Assembly (NCBI GenBank): GCA_016870395.1
Contig: VGBT01000010.1
Span: 1 to 64,000 of the forward strand
Source: Actinomycetota bacterium
GTDB taxonomy: Bacteria; Actinomycetota; Acidimicrobiia; IMCC26256; JAENVU01
Reading direction: 5' to 3'
DNA length: 64,000 nt
A program made the position numbers and the translations under genes. How positions within the stretch are numbered: position 1 is the stretch's first letter; every line of letters begins with the position of its first letter. This document shows, one piece after another, positions 49,868 to 58,573 of the stretch. The notes under the pieces were generated by a model. The model saw only the letters and a program-made list of their open reading frames with translations. It made no database searches and was not told the DNA's origin.

Positions 49868-52800
49868 CGGCAGCCACCGAGGCGGTCGCGGGCGGCGAGG
49901 CACCTGCGGTCACCCCATGGGAGGCCCGGATCGCGCGACTGCCGACCTGGGCGCGCAACACCCTCGGCTACGGGCTGCTCGCGTTGCTGGCCTACGTGCC
50001 GATGCTGCGCACGGCGCCCGGTCGCGTGGCCGCCGACACGAAGTCGTACCTGTACCTGGAGCCGGGACGGGTGCTCGCCCGCGGCTGGTCGATGTGGGAC
50101 CCGAACATCGGCATGGGCACCGTGACCCACCAGAACATCGGGTACCTGTTCCCGCTGGGACCCTTCTACTGGACCCTCGACCGGCTCGGCGTGCCCGACT
50201 GGGTCGCCCAGCGGATCTGGCTCGGGAGCCTGCTGTTCCTGGCCGGTCTCGGGATGCTCTTCCTGTTCCGGACGATCGGCCTGCGGGGCCCGGGCGCCGT
50301 GGTCGGCGCGCTCGCGTTCATGTTGAGCCCGTACCTGCTCGACTACGCGGCCCGGATCTCGGTCATCCTGCTGCCGTGGGCCGGCCTGCCGTGGATGCTC
50401 GCGCTCACGATGCGCGCGCTGCGCCGCGGCGGCTGGAAGCACGCCGCGCTCCTCGCGCTGGTGGTGCAGGTCGTCGGCAGCGTCAACGTCACCGCGCTCG
50501 TGTTCGCGGGGATCGCGCCAGTGCTTTGGATCCCCTACGCGGTGTGGGTGCTCCACGAGGTCGACTGGCGGCGCGCGCTCGGAACGGTCGCGCGCATCGG
50601 CGTGCTGACCGTCGCCGCGTCGCTGTGGTGGATGTCGGGGCTCTGGGCCCAGGGCAGTTACGGCCTCAACATCCTCGAGTACACCGAGACGCTCGGCGCG
50701 GTCTCGCGCACCTCGTTGCCGAACGAGGTGCTGCGGGGGCTCGGGTACTGGTTCTTCTACGGGCGCGACAAGCTCGGTCCCTGGATCGAGGCGAGCGTCG
50801 ACTACACGCAGCGGCCGTTCTTCATCCTCCTGAGCTACGGGATCCCCGTTCTCGCCCTGTGCTCGGCAGCATGGGTCCGCTGGCGGTACCGCGCCTACTT
50901 CGCTCTGCTCGCGCTCGTCGGGGTGGTGATCGCCGTCGCGGCGCACCCCTACGACAGCCCCACCACGCTGGGCGGGGTGTTCAAGGGGCTGGCGGGCTCG
51001 TCGAAGGCCGCCTTCGCGTTGCGCAGCACGGGCCGGGCGACGCCGCTCGTCGTGCTGGGCCTGGCCGCCCTCCTCGCGGCCGGCGCCAATGCCCTGTGGG
51101 TGTGGCTGCGGGAGCAGTCGCGCCCGCGCCTCGCGCTCGCGGCGCCGGTGCTCGCGGGCGCACTCGTCGTGGTGAACCTCCCCGCGCTCTGGAACGACAG
51201 CTTCTACGGCAAGAACCTCCAGCGCGACGAGGACGTCCCCCGTTACTGGAAGGACGCGGCCGCCTACCTCGACGCGCAAGGCGACGACACGCGGGTGCTC
51301 GAGCTGCCCGGCGCCGACTTCGCCTCGTACCGGTGGGGCAACACGGTCGACCCGATCACGCCCGGCCTCATGGACCGGCCCTACGTCGCGCGCGAGCTAA
51401 TCCCGTACGGGCGGCCCGCCTCCGCCAACCTGCTCAACGCGTTCGACTTGCGCGTGCAGAACCGTCAGCTGCCGCCCGACGCGATCGCTCCGATGGCGCG
51501 GCTCATGGGCGTGGGCGACATCGCGCTGCGCAACGACATCCAGTTCGAGCGCTATCGCGTCCTGCGGCCCGGCTTCACCTGGATGCTGTTCGACCCGACG
51601 CCGAAGGGGTTGACCGGCCCCGAGACGTTCGGTGAGCCAGAGGCGACCCAGACCACTCAGTATCTTTTCGTCGACGAGCAGGCCCTGGCGCTCGGCGAGG
51701 AGCTGCCGGTCCCGGCGCCGGTGGCGGTGTTCGCCGTGCAGGACCCGGTGCCGATCGTGCGCGCCAAGTCCCGCCGGGGCCCCCTGGTGGTTGCGGGCGA
51801 CGGCGACGGGGTGGTCGACGCGGCGACCACCGGCCTGCTCGACGACGACCCGCTCGTGCTCTACTCGGCGGCCTTCGCCTCCGATCCGTCGCGTCTGCGC
51901 GCCCAGGTGGACGCGGGCGCGACGCTGGTGGTGACCGACAGCAACCGCGAGCGTGCGCGGCGCTGGTCCACCGTCACCGACAACCTCGGCTATACGGAAG
52001 GTCGGGGGAACCACCCACTCGAGACCGACGAGTCCGACGCGCGTCTCGACGTCTTCCCCGACGCCAGGCCCGACGCCTACACCACGACCGAGCTCGAGGG
52101 CGTCCGGTCGGTCGGCGCGAGCAGCTACGCGAACCCGATCACCTACACCGGCGAGGACCGCGCGGCGCGCGCCTTCGACGGCGATCCCCAAACGGCCTGG
52201 CGCACCGGCGCGTTCGACGACGTGCGCGGTGACCGGATCCGGGTCGTGCTCGACGCGCCCGTGACCACCGACCACGTGAACCTCGTGCAGGTGCTCGAGA
52301 AGCCCAACGAGCGGTACGTGACCCGGGCCCGCCTCCGCTTCGACGGCAAGGACACGGTCGACGTCGACCTCGGGCTGCTCTCCCGCCGTCCGGAGGGGGA
52401 GCAGGTGACGTTCGGCGAGCGGACCTTCCGCGCGCTCGAGATCGAGATCCTCGACACCAACCTCGGCGTGCTGGGCAACTACGGGGGCGTGAGCCCGGTC
52501 GGCTTCGCCGAGATCCGCATCCGTGCCGACGCGCCCGGGTCGGAGCCGGTGCGCGTCCACGAGGTGGTGCGCATGCCCCGCGACCTCCTGCGGGTCGCCG
52601 GGACGGCGTCGGCCGACCAGCCGCTGCTGTTCCTGATGAGCCGTGAGCGGGTGATCCCGGTGCCGCCGCGCCGCGACCCCGAGCCGAGCATGGTTCGGGA
52701 GCTCGAGCTCCCGACCGCCCGGCGGTTCTCGGTGACCGGTGAAGCCCGGCTCTCACCGTTGCTCGCCGACGACGCCACCGACCGGCTGCTCGGCTACACC

Positions 52801-54354
52801 GGCCCGGTCGAGGCGACGTCGTCGGAGCACCTCGCGGGCGCACCCGCGGCGCGCGCGTCGGCGGCGCTCGACGGCAACCCGGCCACGTCGTGGGTGACCC
52901 CGTTCAGCAACGTCGAGAACCAATGGCTCGCGCTGCGCGTCCCGGAGCCGGTCGGCGTGGACCGGCTCGACCTCCAGCTCGTGGCCGACGGGCGCCACTC
53001 GGTGCCCACTCGGCTCGAGATCCGCAGCGATACGGGCGAGTCCCGTGTGGTGGAGGTGCCGCCGGTCGCCGACCAGCCGACTCCCGACGCAGTCACCACC
53101 GTCCCCGTCACGTTCCCGGCGCTCTCCGGTCGCGAGCTGCGGGTCACCATCCGCGCGATCCGGCCAATCACCACGCGCGAGTGGTACTGCGAGTGCGATC
53201 TGGTGATGCCCGCCGCGATCGCCGAGCTCGGGGTGCCGGGCGTGCCGCCGATCGTGGTCGCCGAGAGCATCCCCGCGGTGTGCCGGCCCGGGCTGGTCAC
53301 CATCGACGGGCGCGGCGTCCCGGCGCGCGTGCGCGGCACGACCGCAGACGCGGTTGCGCTCGAGCCGCTCGCGATCGAGGCGTGCGACGGCTCCGGTGCC
53401 CCTACGACGGCGCTCGACGCGGGGACCCACGTGCTCCAGACCTACGAGGGCGACCAGCGGGGCTGGGACATCGACCGGCTCGCCCTCGCGTCGGCCGCCG
53501 GCGGAACCGCTTGGGTCGACGTGGACGTGGAGGCCGGAACGGTGCGCCAGGAGTCGCCCGCCCGACCGGCACCCGAGGTCGAGGTCGTCTCCGCCGACCG
53601 ATGGAAGGGCGAGGTGCGCGTGACCGGGGCACGGGAGCCGTTCTGGCTCGTGCTCGGCCAGAGCCAGAACGCGGGCTGGCACGCCCGGGTCGACGGACAC
53701 GACCTCGGCCCGTCCACGATCGCCGACGGGTACGGAAACGGCTGGCTCGTGCGACCGGACCCCGATGGCGGTCCTCTGCTGATCGATCTGGAGTGGGCGC
53801 CGCAGCGCACCGTCAACAAAGCACTCGCGCTGTCCACGGTCGGGATCCTGGCGTGCCTCGCGATCCTCGTGGTGGCGTTCGCTCGCCGGCGCACGCAACG
53901 GTTCCCCGCGGTCTCCGACCCGGCCGGGGCGCCCGCGCTCGCCTCCCCGCTCGTCGCGGCCGGCACGCGCCCCGGTGCGTTCGGGATCGTGTGCGCGACG
54001 CTGATCGCGGGGTTGCTGGGTGCACTGGCCGTCGCGCCGTGGGTCGGGTTGTTGCTCGGCGCCGTGGTGCTGCTCGTGCTGCTCCGACCCCGGACCCGCT
54101 TCCTGCTCAGCCTGTTCCCGCCCGTCGCGCTCGCCGCGTGCGGCGCGTTCATCGCCGCGAAGCAGGTGTACGCCCACTATCCGGCGACCTTCGAGTGGCC
54201 CACCTTCTTCGCCGAGATCCGGACGCTGGGCTGGCTCGTGATCGTCGTCCTCGCGGCCGACGCGCTCGTCGAGATCGCACGCCGGGTTCAGGGCCGCGGT
54301 CCGGGCGGCGGTTCGGGTGAGGCGCCGAGCGCGGGGGAGCCTCCGAGCGCGTAG
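49864..54354 (+). CDS. aftD: AftD-type alpha-(1->3)-arabinofuranosyltransferase homologue
   Basis: 1,496 residues. The N-terminal GT-C core (residues 1-430) has 'AADTKSYLYLEPGRVLARGW', 'MWDPNIGMGTVTHQNIGYLF' and 'PLGPFYW', the DUF3367/AftD signature with the acidic catalytic loop. Two discoidin/F5-8C-like carbohydrate-binding segments follow (about 745-890 and 970-1110, 'RAFDGDPQTAWRTGAF' and 'AALDGNPATSWVTPFS'), then a beta-rich region and four C-terminal membrane helices. AftD branches arabinan from decaprenyl-phosphoryl arabinose in mycobacteria; donor and acceptor in this organism are not shown here. The DprE1/DprE2 donor pathway is not in the window. Confidence 0.88.
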   Translation: MTAATEAVAGGEAPAVTPWEARIARLPTWARNTLGYGLLALLAYVPMLRTAPGRVAADTKSYLYLEPGRVLARGWSMWDPNIGMGTVTHQNIGYLFPLGPFYWTLDRLGVPDWVAQRIWLGSLLFLAGLGMLFLFRTIGLRGPGAVVGALAFMLSPYLLDYAARISVILLPWAGLPWMLALTMRALRRGGWKHAALLALVVQVVGSVNVTALVFAGIAPVLWIPYAVWVLHEVDWRRALGTVARIGVLTVAASLWWMSGLWAQGSYGLNILEYTETLGAVSRTSLPNEVLRGLGYWFFYGRDKLGPWIEASVDYTQRPFFILLSYGIPVLALCSAAWVRWRYRAYFALLALVGVVIAVAAHPYDSPTTLGGVFKGLAGSSKAAFALRSTGRATPLVVLGLAALLAAGANALWVWLREQSRPRLALAAPVLAGALVVVNLPALWNDSFYGKNLQRDEDVPRYWKDAAAYLDAQGDDTRVLELPGADFASYRWGNTVDPITPGLMDRPYVARELIPYGRPASANLLNAFDLRVQNRQLPPDAIAPMARLMGVGDIALRNDIQFERYRVLRPGFTWMLFDPTPKGLTGPETFGEPEATQTTQYLFVDEQALALGEELPVPAPVAVFAVQDPVPIVRAKSRRGPLVVAGDGDGVVDAATTGLLDDDPLVLYSAAFASDPSRLRAQVDAGATLVVTDSNRERARRWSTVTDNLGYTEGRGNHPLETDESDARLDVFPDARPDAYTTTELEGVRSVGASSYANPITYTGEDRAARAFDGDPQTAWRTGAFDDVRGDRIRVVLDAPVTTDHVNLVQVLEKPNERYVTRARLRFDGKDTVDVDLGLLSRRPEGEQVTFGERTFRALEIEILDTNLGVLGNYGGVSPVGFAEIRIRADAPGSEPVRVHEVVRMPRDLLRVAGTASADQPLLFLMSRERVIPVPPRRDPEPSMVRELELPTARRFSVTGEARLSPLLADDATDRLLGYTGPVEATSSEHLAGAPAARASAALDGNPATSWVTPFSNVENQWLALRVPEPVGVDRLDLQLVADGRHSVPTRLEIRSDTGESRVVEVPPVADQPTPDAVTTVPVTFPALSGRELRVTIRAIRPITTREWYCECDLVMPAAIAELGVPGVPPIVVAESIPAVCRPGLVTIDGRGVPARVRGTTADAVALEPLAIEACDGSGAPTTALDAGTHVLQTYEGDQRGWDIDRLALASAAGGTAWVDVDVEAGTVRQESPARPAPEVEVVSADRWKGEVRVTGAREPFWLVLGQSQNAGWHARVDGHDLGPSTIADGYGNGWLVRPDPDGGPLLIDLEWAPQRTVNKALALSTVGILACLAILVVAFARRRTQRFPAVSDPAGAPALASPLVAAGTRPGAFGIVCATLIAGLLGALAVAPWVGLLLGAVVLLVLLRPRTRFLLSLFPPVALAACGAFIAAKQVYAHYPATFEWPTFFAEIRTLGWLVIVVLAADALVEIARRVQGRGPGGGSGEAPSAGEPPSA

Positions 54355-54357
54355 CGT
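54352..54357 (+). promoter_or_regulatory. -10 box TAGCGT overlapping the aftD stop codon
   Basis: The TAG that ends the AftD-like gene begins TAGCGT, 7 nt before ATG 54365, giving the O-methyltransferase its own leaderless promoter. Confidence 0.4.
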
Positions 54358-54364
54358 CCGGGGT

Positions 54365-55027
54365 ATGGCCGACGCCCCCAAGTCGTTCCTCCTGACCCCG
54401 GAGATCCACGAGTACCTCGTCGCGCACGGGACGCCGCCAGACGAGGTGCAGGCGTCGCTCATCACCGAGACGGCGGCGCTGGGTGGGATCGCGATGATGC
54501 AGATCGCGCCCGAGCAGGGCGCGTTCATGACGTTGCTGACCCGCATGCTCGACGTGCGCTCGGCGGTCGAGATCGGCACGTTCACCGGATACTCGGCGCT
54601 GTGCATCGCGCGCGGCCTGCCCGACCGTGGACGGCTGCTGTGCTGCGACGTGAGCGAGGAGTGGACCGCGATCGGGCTGCGCCACTGGGAGGCCGCGGGT
54701 GTCGCCGATCGCATCGAGCTGCGTATCGCGCCGGCGATCGAGACGCTGCGTGCGCTGCCTGCCGACGAGACCATCGACCTGGCCTTCATCGACGCCGACA
54801 AGCCGAGCTACGGCGCGTACTACGAGGAGCTCCTTGCCCGGCTCCGGCCCAACGGCGTGATCCTCGTCGACAACGTGCTCTGGAGTGGCAACGTCACCGA
54901 CCCGGCGCAGCAGGACGAGAACACGGTCGCGCTGCGCGCGTTCAACGACCTGGTCGCCGCCGACGACCGCGTCGACGCCGTGATGCTCCCACTCGGAGAC
55001 GGTCTGACCCTGCTCCGCAAGCGTTGA
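54365..55027 (+). CDS. O-methyltransferase (CCoAOMT-like, methyltransferase-3 family)
   Basis: 220 residues from ATG 54365. Family landmarks: 'AVEIGTFTGYSALCIARGL' (SAM motif I), 'DLAFIDADKPSYGAYYEELL' (metal-binding Asp cluster) and 'ILVDNVLWSGNVTDP'. It is a cation-dependent O-methyltransferase of catechol-like or polyketide/sugar hydroxyls; the substrate is not evident. Confidence 0.88.
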   Translation: MADAPKSFLLTPEIHEYLVAHGTPPDEVQASLITETAALGGIAMMQIAPEQGAFMTLLTRMLDVRSAVEIGTFTGYSALCIARGLPDRGRLLCCDVSEEWTAIGLRHWEAAGVADRIELRIAPAIETLRALPADETIDLAFIDADKPSYGAYYEELLARLRPNGVILVDNVLWSGNVTDPAQQDENTVALRAFNDLVAADDRVDAVMLPLGDGLTLLRKR

Positions 55028-55033
55028 CCCCGA

Positions 55034-55054
55034 CGCTCAGATACTCGCTGAGCG
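55034..55054. terminator. Hairpin between convergent genes
   Basis: CGCTCAG-ATACTCG-CTGAGCG, 7-bp arms, 6 bp after the O-methyltransferase stop. Confidence 0.5.
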
Positions 55055-55122
55055 GCCCGGACCGCGGACGCTACGAGCCCGAGCACCGGCCTGAGGTGGC
55101 CGAGCTGCGCCGCTGCCTCCGC

Positions 55123-55791
55123 TCAGAACTTCCCGGTGCGTCCGAAGCGGTAGTAGCCCTGGAACGTCGTGTTGACCTCGTCGGGGATGGGCGCGATCTC
55201 GCCGAGCATGCGAGCGCCCCAGACGATCTCGGCGGTGCGCTCCACGAGGTGCGCGACGTGCAGCACCTGCTTCGGGTCCTTGCCGACGGCGAACAGACCG
55301 TGGTTGGCCATGAGGACACAGCTGCGATCGCCGACCTGACCGGCCACCTCGTGGGCGAGCTCGTCGGTACCGGTGGTCCGGTACTCGGCGCAGCGCACGT
55401 CGCCGCCGACGAACACCACGAACTCCTCGATGACCGCGGGGATGCCCTGGCGGCAGAGGGCGAACATCGTGGCGTGCTTCGCGTGGCAGTGCATCGTCGC
55501 GTTGATCTCGGGGTGCAACCGGAGGGTTTCGAGGTGCAGCGCCTTTTCGGTGGTGGGGGAGCGGTGCCCCTCGACCACGTTGCCGTCGAGGTCGCAGACG
55601 ACGAGGTCGTCGAGGGTCATCTCGAGGTAGTCGAGGCTGCTCGGCGTCAGGACCGCGTTGCCGTCGGGCAGGCGGGCCCCGAGGTTGCCGGCGGTCCCTT
55701 CCACGAGGCCGCTGCGTAGCATCTCCTGGGCGGCCCAGAGCACCTGTTCCCTCACCTCGTGTGCGCTGGGTGCGGTGTGCTCGTTGCTCAT
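55123..55791 (-). CDS. Class II aldolase/adducin family protein
   Basis: 222 residues from ATG 55791. 'LVEGTAGNLGARLPDGNAVL' and 'LTPSSLDY' (phosphate-binding region), zinc-binding His pair in 'TMHCHAKHATMFA', later His in 'VLMANHGLFAVG'. It resembles L-fuculose-phosphate or related aldolases cleaving a sugar phosphate or sugar acid phosphate. Follows a 2-hydroxyacid dehydrogenase by 61 bp. Confidence 0.85.
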   Translation of the reverse strand: MSNEHTAPSAHEVREQVLWAAQEMLRSGLVEGTAGNLGARLPDGNAVLTPSSLDYLEMTLDDLVVCDLDGNVVEGHRSPTTEKALHLETLRLHPEINATMHCHAKHATMFALCRQGIPAVIEEFVVFVGGDVRCAEYRTTGTDELAHEVAGQVGDRSCVLMANHGLFAVGKDPKQVLHVAHLVERTAEIVWGARMLGEIAPIPDEVNTTFQGYYRFGRTGKF

Positions 55792-55852
55792 GCGGCTGCA
55801 CTCCGGGTCGCGCGACACCGGTCCGTGCCGTGGCTGCGTTCCGCCTGGCTGC

Positions 55853-56851
55853 TCACGACAGCACCTCCGGGTTCACGAGGTTGTCGGGACGGCCGCCCGA
55901 CAAGAGCGTGGCGAGGCCCTCGGCGACGAGCTTCGAGTGCATCACCTCGGTGTCGTAGGTGGCGCCGCCGATGTGCGGAGTCAGCACGACGTTGTCCATC
56001 GCACACAAGGGATGATCCACCGGCAGGCTCTCGCCCACGAAGTGGTCGAGCCCCGCGCCGCGTAGCTTGCCCGACTGGAGCGCGATGACAAGGGCATCGG
56101 TGTCGTGCAGCTGTGCCCGCGCGCTGTTGAGGAAGATCGCGCCTTCCTTCATTGCCGCGAACTGCTTCGCGCCGATCATGCCCTCGGTCTCGGGAGTGAC
56201 CGCCGCGTGCATCGAGACCACGTCGGCCTCGGCCAGGAGCGACTCGAGCGAGTCGTGACTCGCGTCTGGCGAGTACGGGTCGTACGAGATCACGCGCATG
56301 CCGAGACCCTCGAGGCGCCACCGGAACGCATGGCCGACCGCGCCGAGGCCTACGAGCCCGACGGTTCGGCCCGCGAGCTCCCAGGCCCGGAACCGCTGGT
56401 AGGGGATGGTGCCGTCTCGGTAGATCTGACCCTCGCGCACGTCGCGGTCGGCCCGTACGACGCCGCGGTCCACCGCGAAGAGCAACGCGATCGAGATCTC
56501 GGCGACGGCGTTGGCGTTGCGTCCCGGCGCGCGCAGCACGGGAATCCCCTTGGCCGTCGCCGCAGGGATGTCGACGTTGTTCGGGTCGCCCCGACACGAG
56601 CCGATGGCGACCAGCGACAGGTCGAGGACCGGCCCCTTCACGCTGTCAGCCTCGACGATCAGCAGATTTGCACCCTCGTCCCGCACCCGCTCGGCAAGCT
56701 GCTCGGAGTTGTAGAGCCGGAGCGGCCGGTGGTCGATCCAGGGGTCGAGCACGACCTCGGCGCACAGGCGGCGAAGGGTTTTCAGCCCTTCGCCGCGGAA
56801 GGCCGCGGTTACCAGGGCCTTCGGCTTGTCGGCATCGGTGCGTGTCGTCAT
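55853..56851 (-). CDS. D-isomer-specific 2-hydroxyacid dehydrogenase
   Basis: 332 residues from ATG. NAD site 'VGLVGLGAVGHAFRWRLEGL', catalytic Arg in 'FLNSARAQLHD', catalytic His in 'LTPHIGGATYD'. It resembles phosphoglycerate-dehydrogenase-like enzymes without an ACT domain. With the aldolase downstream it suggests catabolism of a sugar acid (inference). The TGAC-N6-GTCA palindrome lies 22 bp upstream of its start. Confidence 0.87.
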   Translation of the reverse strand: MTTRTDADKPKALVTAAFRGEGLKTLRRLCAEVVLDPWIDHRPLRLYNSEQLAERVRDEGANLLIVEADSVKGPVLDLSLVAIGSCRGDPNNVDIPAATAKGIPVLRAPGRNANAVAEISIALLFAVDRGVVRADRDVREGQIYRDGTIPYQRFRAWELAGRTVGLVGLGAVGHAFRWRLEGLGMRVISYDPYSPDASHDSLESLLAEADVVSMHAAVTPETEGMIGAKQFAAMKEGAIFLNSARAQLHDTDALVIALQSGKLRGAGLDHFVGESLPVDHPLCAMDNVVLTPHIGGATYDTEVMHSKLVAEGLATLLSGGRPDNLVNPEVLS

Positions 56852-56873
56852 CGCCGGCAGTCTCGCGCGACGG

Positions 56874-56887
56874 TGACGCGCACGTCA
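56874..56887. promoter_or_regulatory. TGAC-N6-GTCA operator candidate between divergent genes
   Basis: TGACGCGCACGTCA lies in the 66-bp gap between the leftward hydroxyacid dehydrogenase and the rightward epimerase, followed by GGT as at the other sites. It is the most divergent of the four sites. Confidence 0.4.
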
Positions 56888-56902
56888 GGTAGTCGCGGCT
56901 GG

Positions 56903-56908
56903 TACCGT
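56903..56908 (+). promoter_or_regulatory. -10 box TACCGT, leaderless start of the epimerase gene
   Basis: TACCGT lies 9 nt before ATG 56918. No Shine-Dalgarno is present. Confidence 0.42.
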
Positions 56909-56917
56909 CCGCCCTCC

Positions 56918-57841
56918 ATGCAGGCCCTGGTTACCGGCGGCGCCGGGTTCATCGGCTCGCACCTCGTCGACGCGCTGCTCGCGCGCGGCGACACCGTGCG
57001 GGTGTTCGACGACCTCTCCACCGGGCGACGCGAGAACGTGCACGCCGAATCCGAGCTGGTGGAGGGCTCGGTCGTCGACGAGGACGCGGTGCGGCGGGCC
57101 GTCGCAGGGTGCGAGGTGGTCTTCCACCAGAGTGCCCTCGGGGCCGTCGCCCGCTCGGTCGCCGATCCGCGCACGAGCGACCGGGTCAACGTGCACGGCA
57201 CCCTCACCGTCCTCACGCTCGCGCGCGACGCGGGCGTGCGCCGGGTCGTGTTCGCGTCGTCGAGCAGCGTGTACGGGGGCGCTGCCGTGGTGCCCACGCC
57301 GGAGACGGTGCCGACGCGTCCCCGGTCGCCCTACGCGGTGAGCAAGCTCGCGGGGGAGTGGTACACGCGGGTCTTCGCCGAGCTCTACGACGTCGAGACC
57401 GTCGCGCTCCGCTACTTCAACGTGTTCGGCCCCCGGCAGCGCCCCGACTCGACCTACGCGGCGGTCATCCCGTTGTTCACCGCGGCGCTGCTCGCCGACG
57501 AACGTCCCACGGTCCACGGCGACGGCACCCAGAGCCGTGATTTTACCTACGTCTCCGACGTCGTCGCCGCGAACCTGCTGGCCGCGGGCGGACCACCGGA
57601 GACGAGCAGCGAGGTGTTCAACGTCGCGCCGGGTGCGGGATCGTCGTTGCTCGATCTGCTCGCGGGCCTGGGACGGGTGATCGGGGTCGAGCCCGACCCG
57701 GTCTTCGTCGAGCCGCGCGCCGGCGACATCCACACGAGCTGTGCCGACGCGTCCAAGGCCCGGACGCAGCTCGGCTGGGCTCCGGAGGTCACGTTCGAGG
57801 ACGGCCTCGCCCGCTACGTCGACTGGCTCCGGAGCGGGTAG
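56918..57841 (+). CDS. UDP-glucose 4-epimerase-like NAD-dependent epimerase
   Basis: 307 residues. 'ALVTGGAGFIGSHLVDALLA', 'VFDDLSTGRRENV', 'VFASSSSVYGG', 'SPYAVSKLAGEWY' (YxxxK), 'LRYFNVFGPRQRPDSTYAAV' and 'RDFTYVSDVV', the GalE/WbpP-type set. It interconverts UDP-hexoses or UDP-HexNAc for envelope glycans. Its TAG abuts the vapC stop with no gap. Confidence 0.88.
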   Translation: MQALVTGGAGFIGSHLVDALLARGDTVRVFDDLSTGRRENVHAESELVEGSVVDEDAVRRAVAGCEVVFHQSALGAVARSVADPRTSDRVNVHGTLTVLTLARDAGVRRVVFASSSSVYGGAAVVPTPETVPTRPRSPYAVSKLAGEWYTRVFAELYDVETVALRYFNVFGPRQRPDSTYAAVIPLFTAALLADERPTVHGDGTQSRDFTYVSDVVAANLLAAGGPPETSSEVFNVAPGAGSSLLDLLAGLGRVIGVEPDPVFVEPRAGDIHTSCADASKARTQLGWAPEVTFEDGLARYVDWLRSG

Positions 57842-58267
57842 TCAGACGGGCACGATCGTCTGCAGCCCGTCGAAGCGCTCGAAGTCGCGGTCAAAGGTGC
57901 AGCATCGGGCACCGTGCTCCACTGCCAGGGTCGCCAGGTGCGCGTCACTGGTGAGGTTGCCGCCGGTTCCGGCCGCGAGGAGGAACCCCCGGAGCAAGGC
58001 GGCGTGTCGGCTGGTTGGGGAAACGACGACAGCGGGGCCCGCCGCCAGCCAGGCATCGACCAGCCCGAACGCCTCGGCGGCCGAGAGCGGCCGCTCCATC
58101 GCCGCGGGCAGCGTGGTGATTCGTATGAACGCGAGCAGCACCACCCACGCGAATCCAACGGGCTCGTCGCCGTTCAAAGCTTCCTCGAGCCACCGCCGCG
58201 CGGCCCGATGGTGGCGGGCCCTGGAGTTGGCGGCGTACAGCAGCACGTTGGCGTCGACGATGACCAC
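57842..58267 (-). CDS. vapC: VapC-type PIN-domain toxin
   Basis: 141 residues from GTG. The PIN acidic residues are in 'IVDANVLLYAAN' (Asp), a mid-helix Glu ('RWLEEALNGDEP'), 'LTSDAHLATLA' (Asp) and 'CTFDRDFERF' (Asp). VapC toxins are Mg-dependent RNases acting on tRNA or rRNA. Starts 2 bp after the vapB stop, the standard antitoxin-first order. Confidence 0.9.
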   Translation of the reverse strand: MVIVDANVLLYAANSRARHHRAARRWLEEALNGDEPVGFAWVVLLAFIRITTLPAAMERPLSAAEAFGLVDAWLAAGPAVVVSPTSRHAALLRGFLLAAGTGGNLTSDAHLATLAVEHGARCCTFDRDFERFDGLQTIVPV

Positions 58268-58269
58268 GA

Positions 58270-58530
58270 CTACTTGCCCAACGCAGCCTTGCGCGCGATC
58301 TCGTCGTCCTCGAGCCGGCCCGCGAGCTGGAGTGCCCGGTCGTAGTCGATCCCGGCGCGTTCACCCATCGCGAAACTCCGTTGCCGGAAGCGAGCTCGGC
58401 GCCCCGCAGCCGGCGTGAGCCCGGCCCGGATCGCGCGGTTCACCGCCTCCTTGAAGGAGAGGCCCTCCCGTTGCATCAGCTCCTTGACCAGAGCCTCGGT
58501 GTCCGGATCGAGCGTGACGGTGGTCCGCAT
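58270..58530 (-). CDS. vapB: VapB-type ribbon-helix-helix antitoxin
   Basis: 86 residues. N-terminal RHH: 'MRTTVTLDPDTEALVKELMQ' and 'SFKEAVNRAIRAGL', then a basic linker and an acidic helix likely to wrap the toxin. The start codon touches the 17-bp inverted repeat that should be its own operator. Confidence 0.88.
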   Translation of the reverse strand: MRTTVTLDPDTEALVKELMQREGLSFKEAVNRAIRAGLTPAAGRRARFRQRSFAMGERAGIDYDRALQLAGRLEDDEIARKAALGK

Positions 58531-58573
58531 AGTGGCATCATAGCATCAACACTAACGATGCTATGATGCCACT
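58531..58573. promoter_or_regulatory. 17-bp perfect inverted repeat, vapBC operator
   Basis: AGTGGCATCATAGCATC (58531-58547) and GATGCTATGATGCCACT (58557-58573) with a 9-nt spacer, visibly AT-richer than its surroundings. It begins one base before the vapB ATG and ends in the cysC stop codon (58572-58574). Confidence 0.75.
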
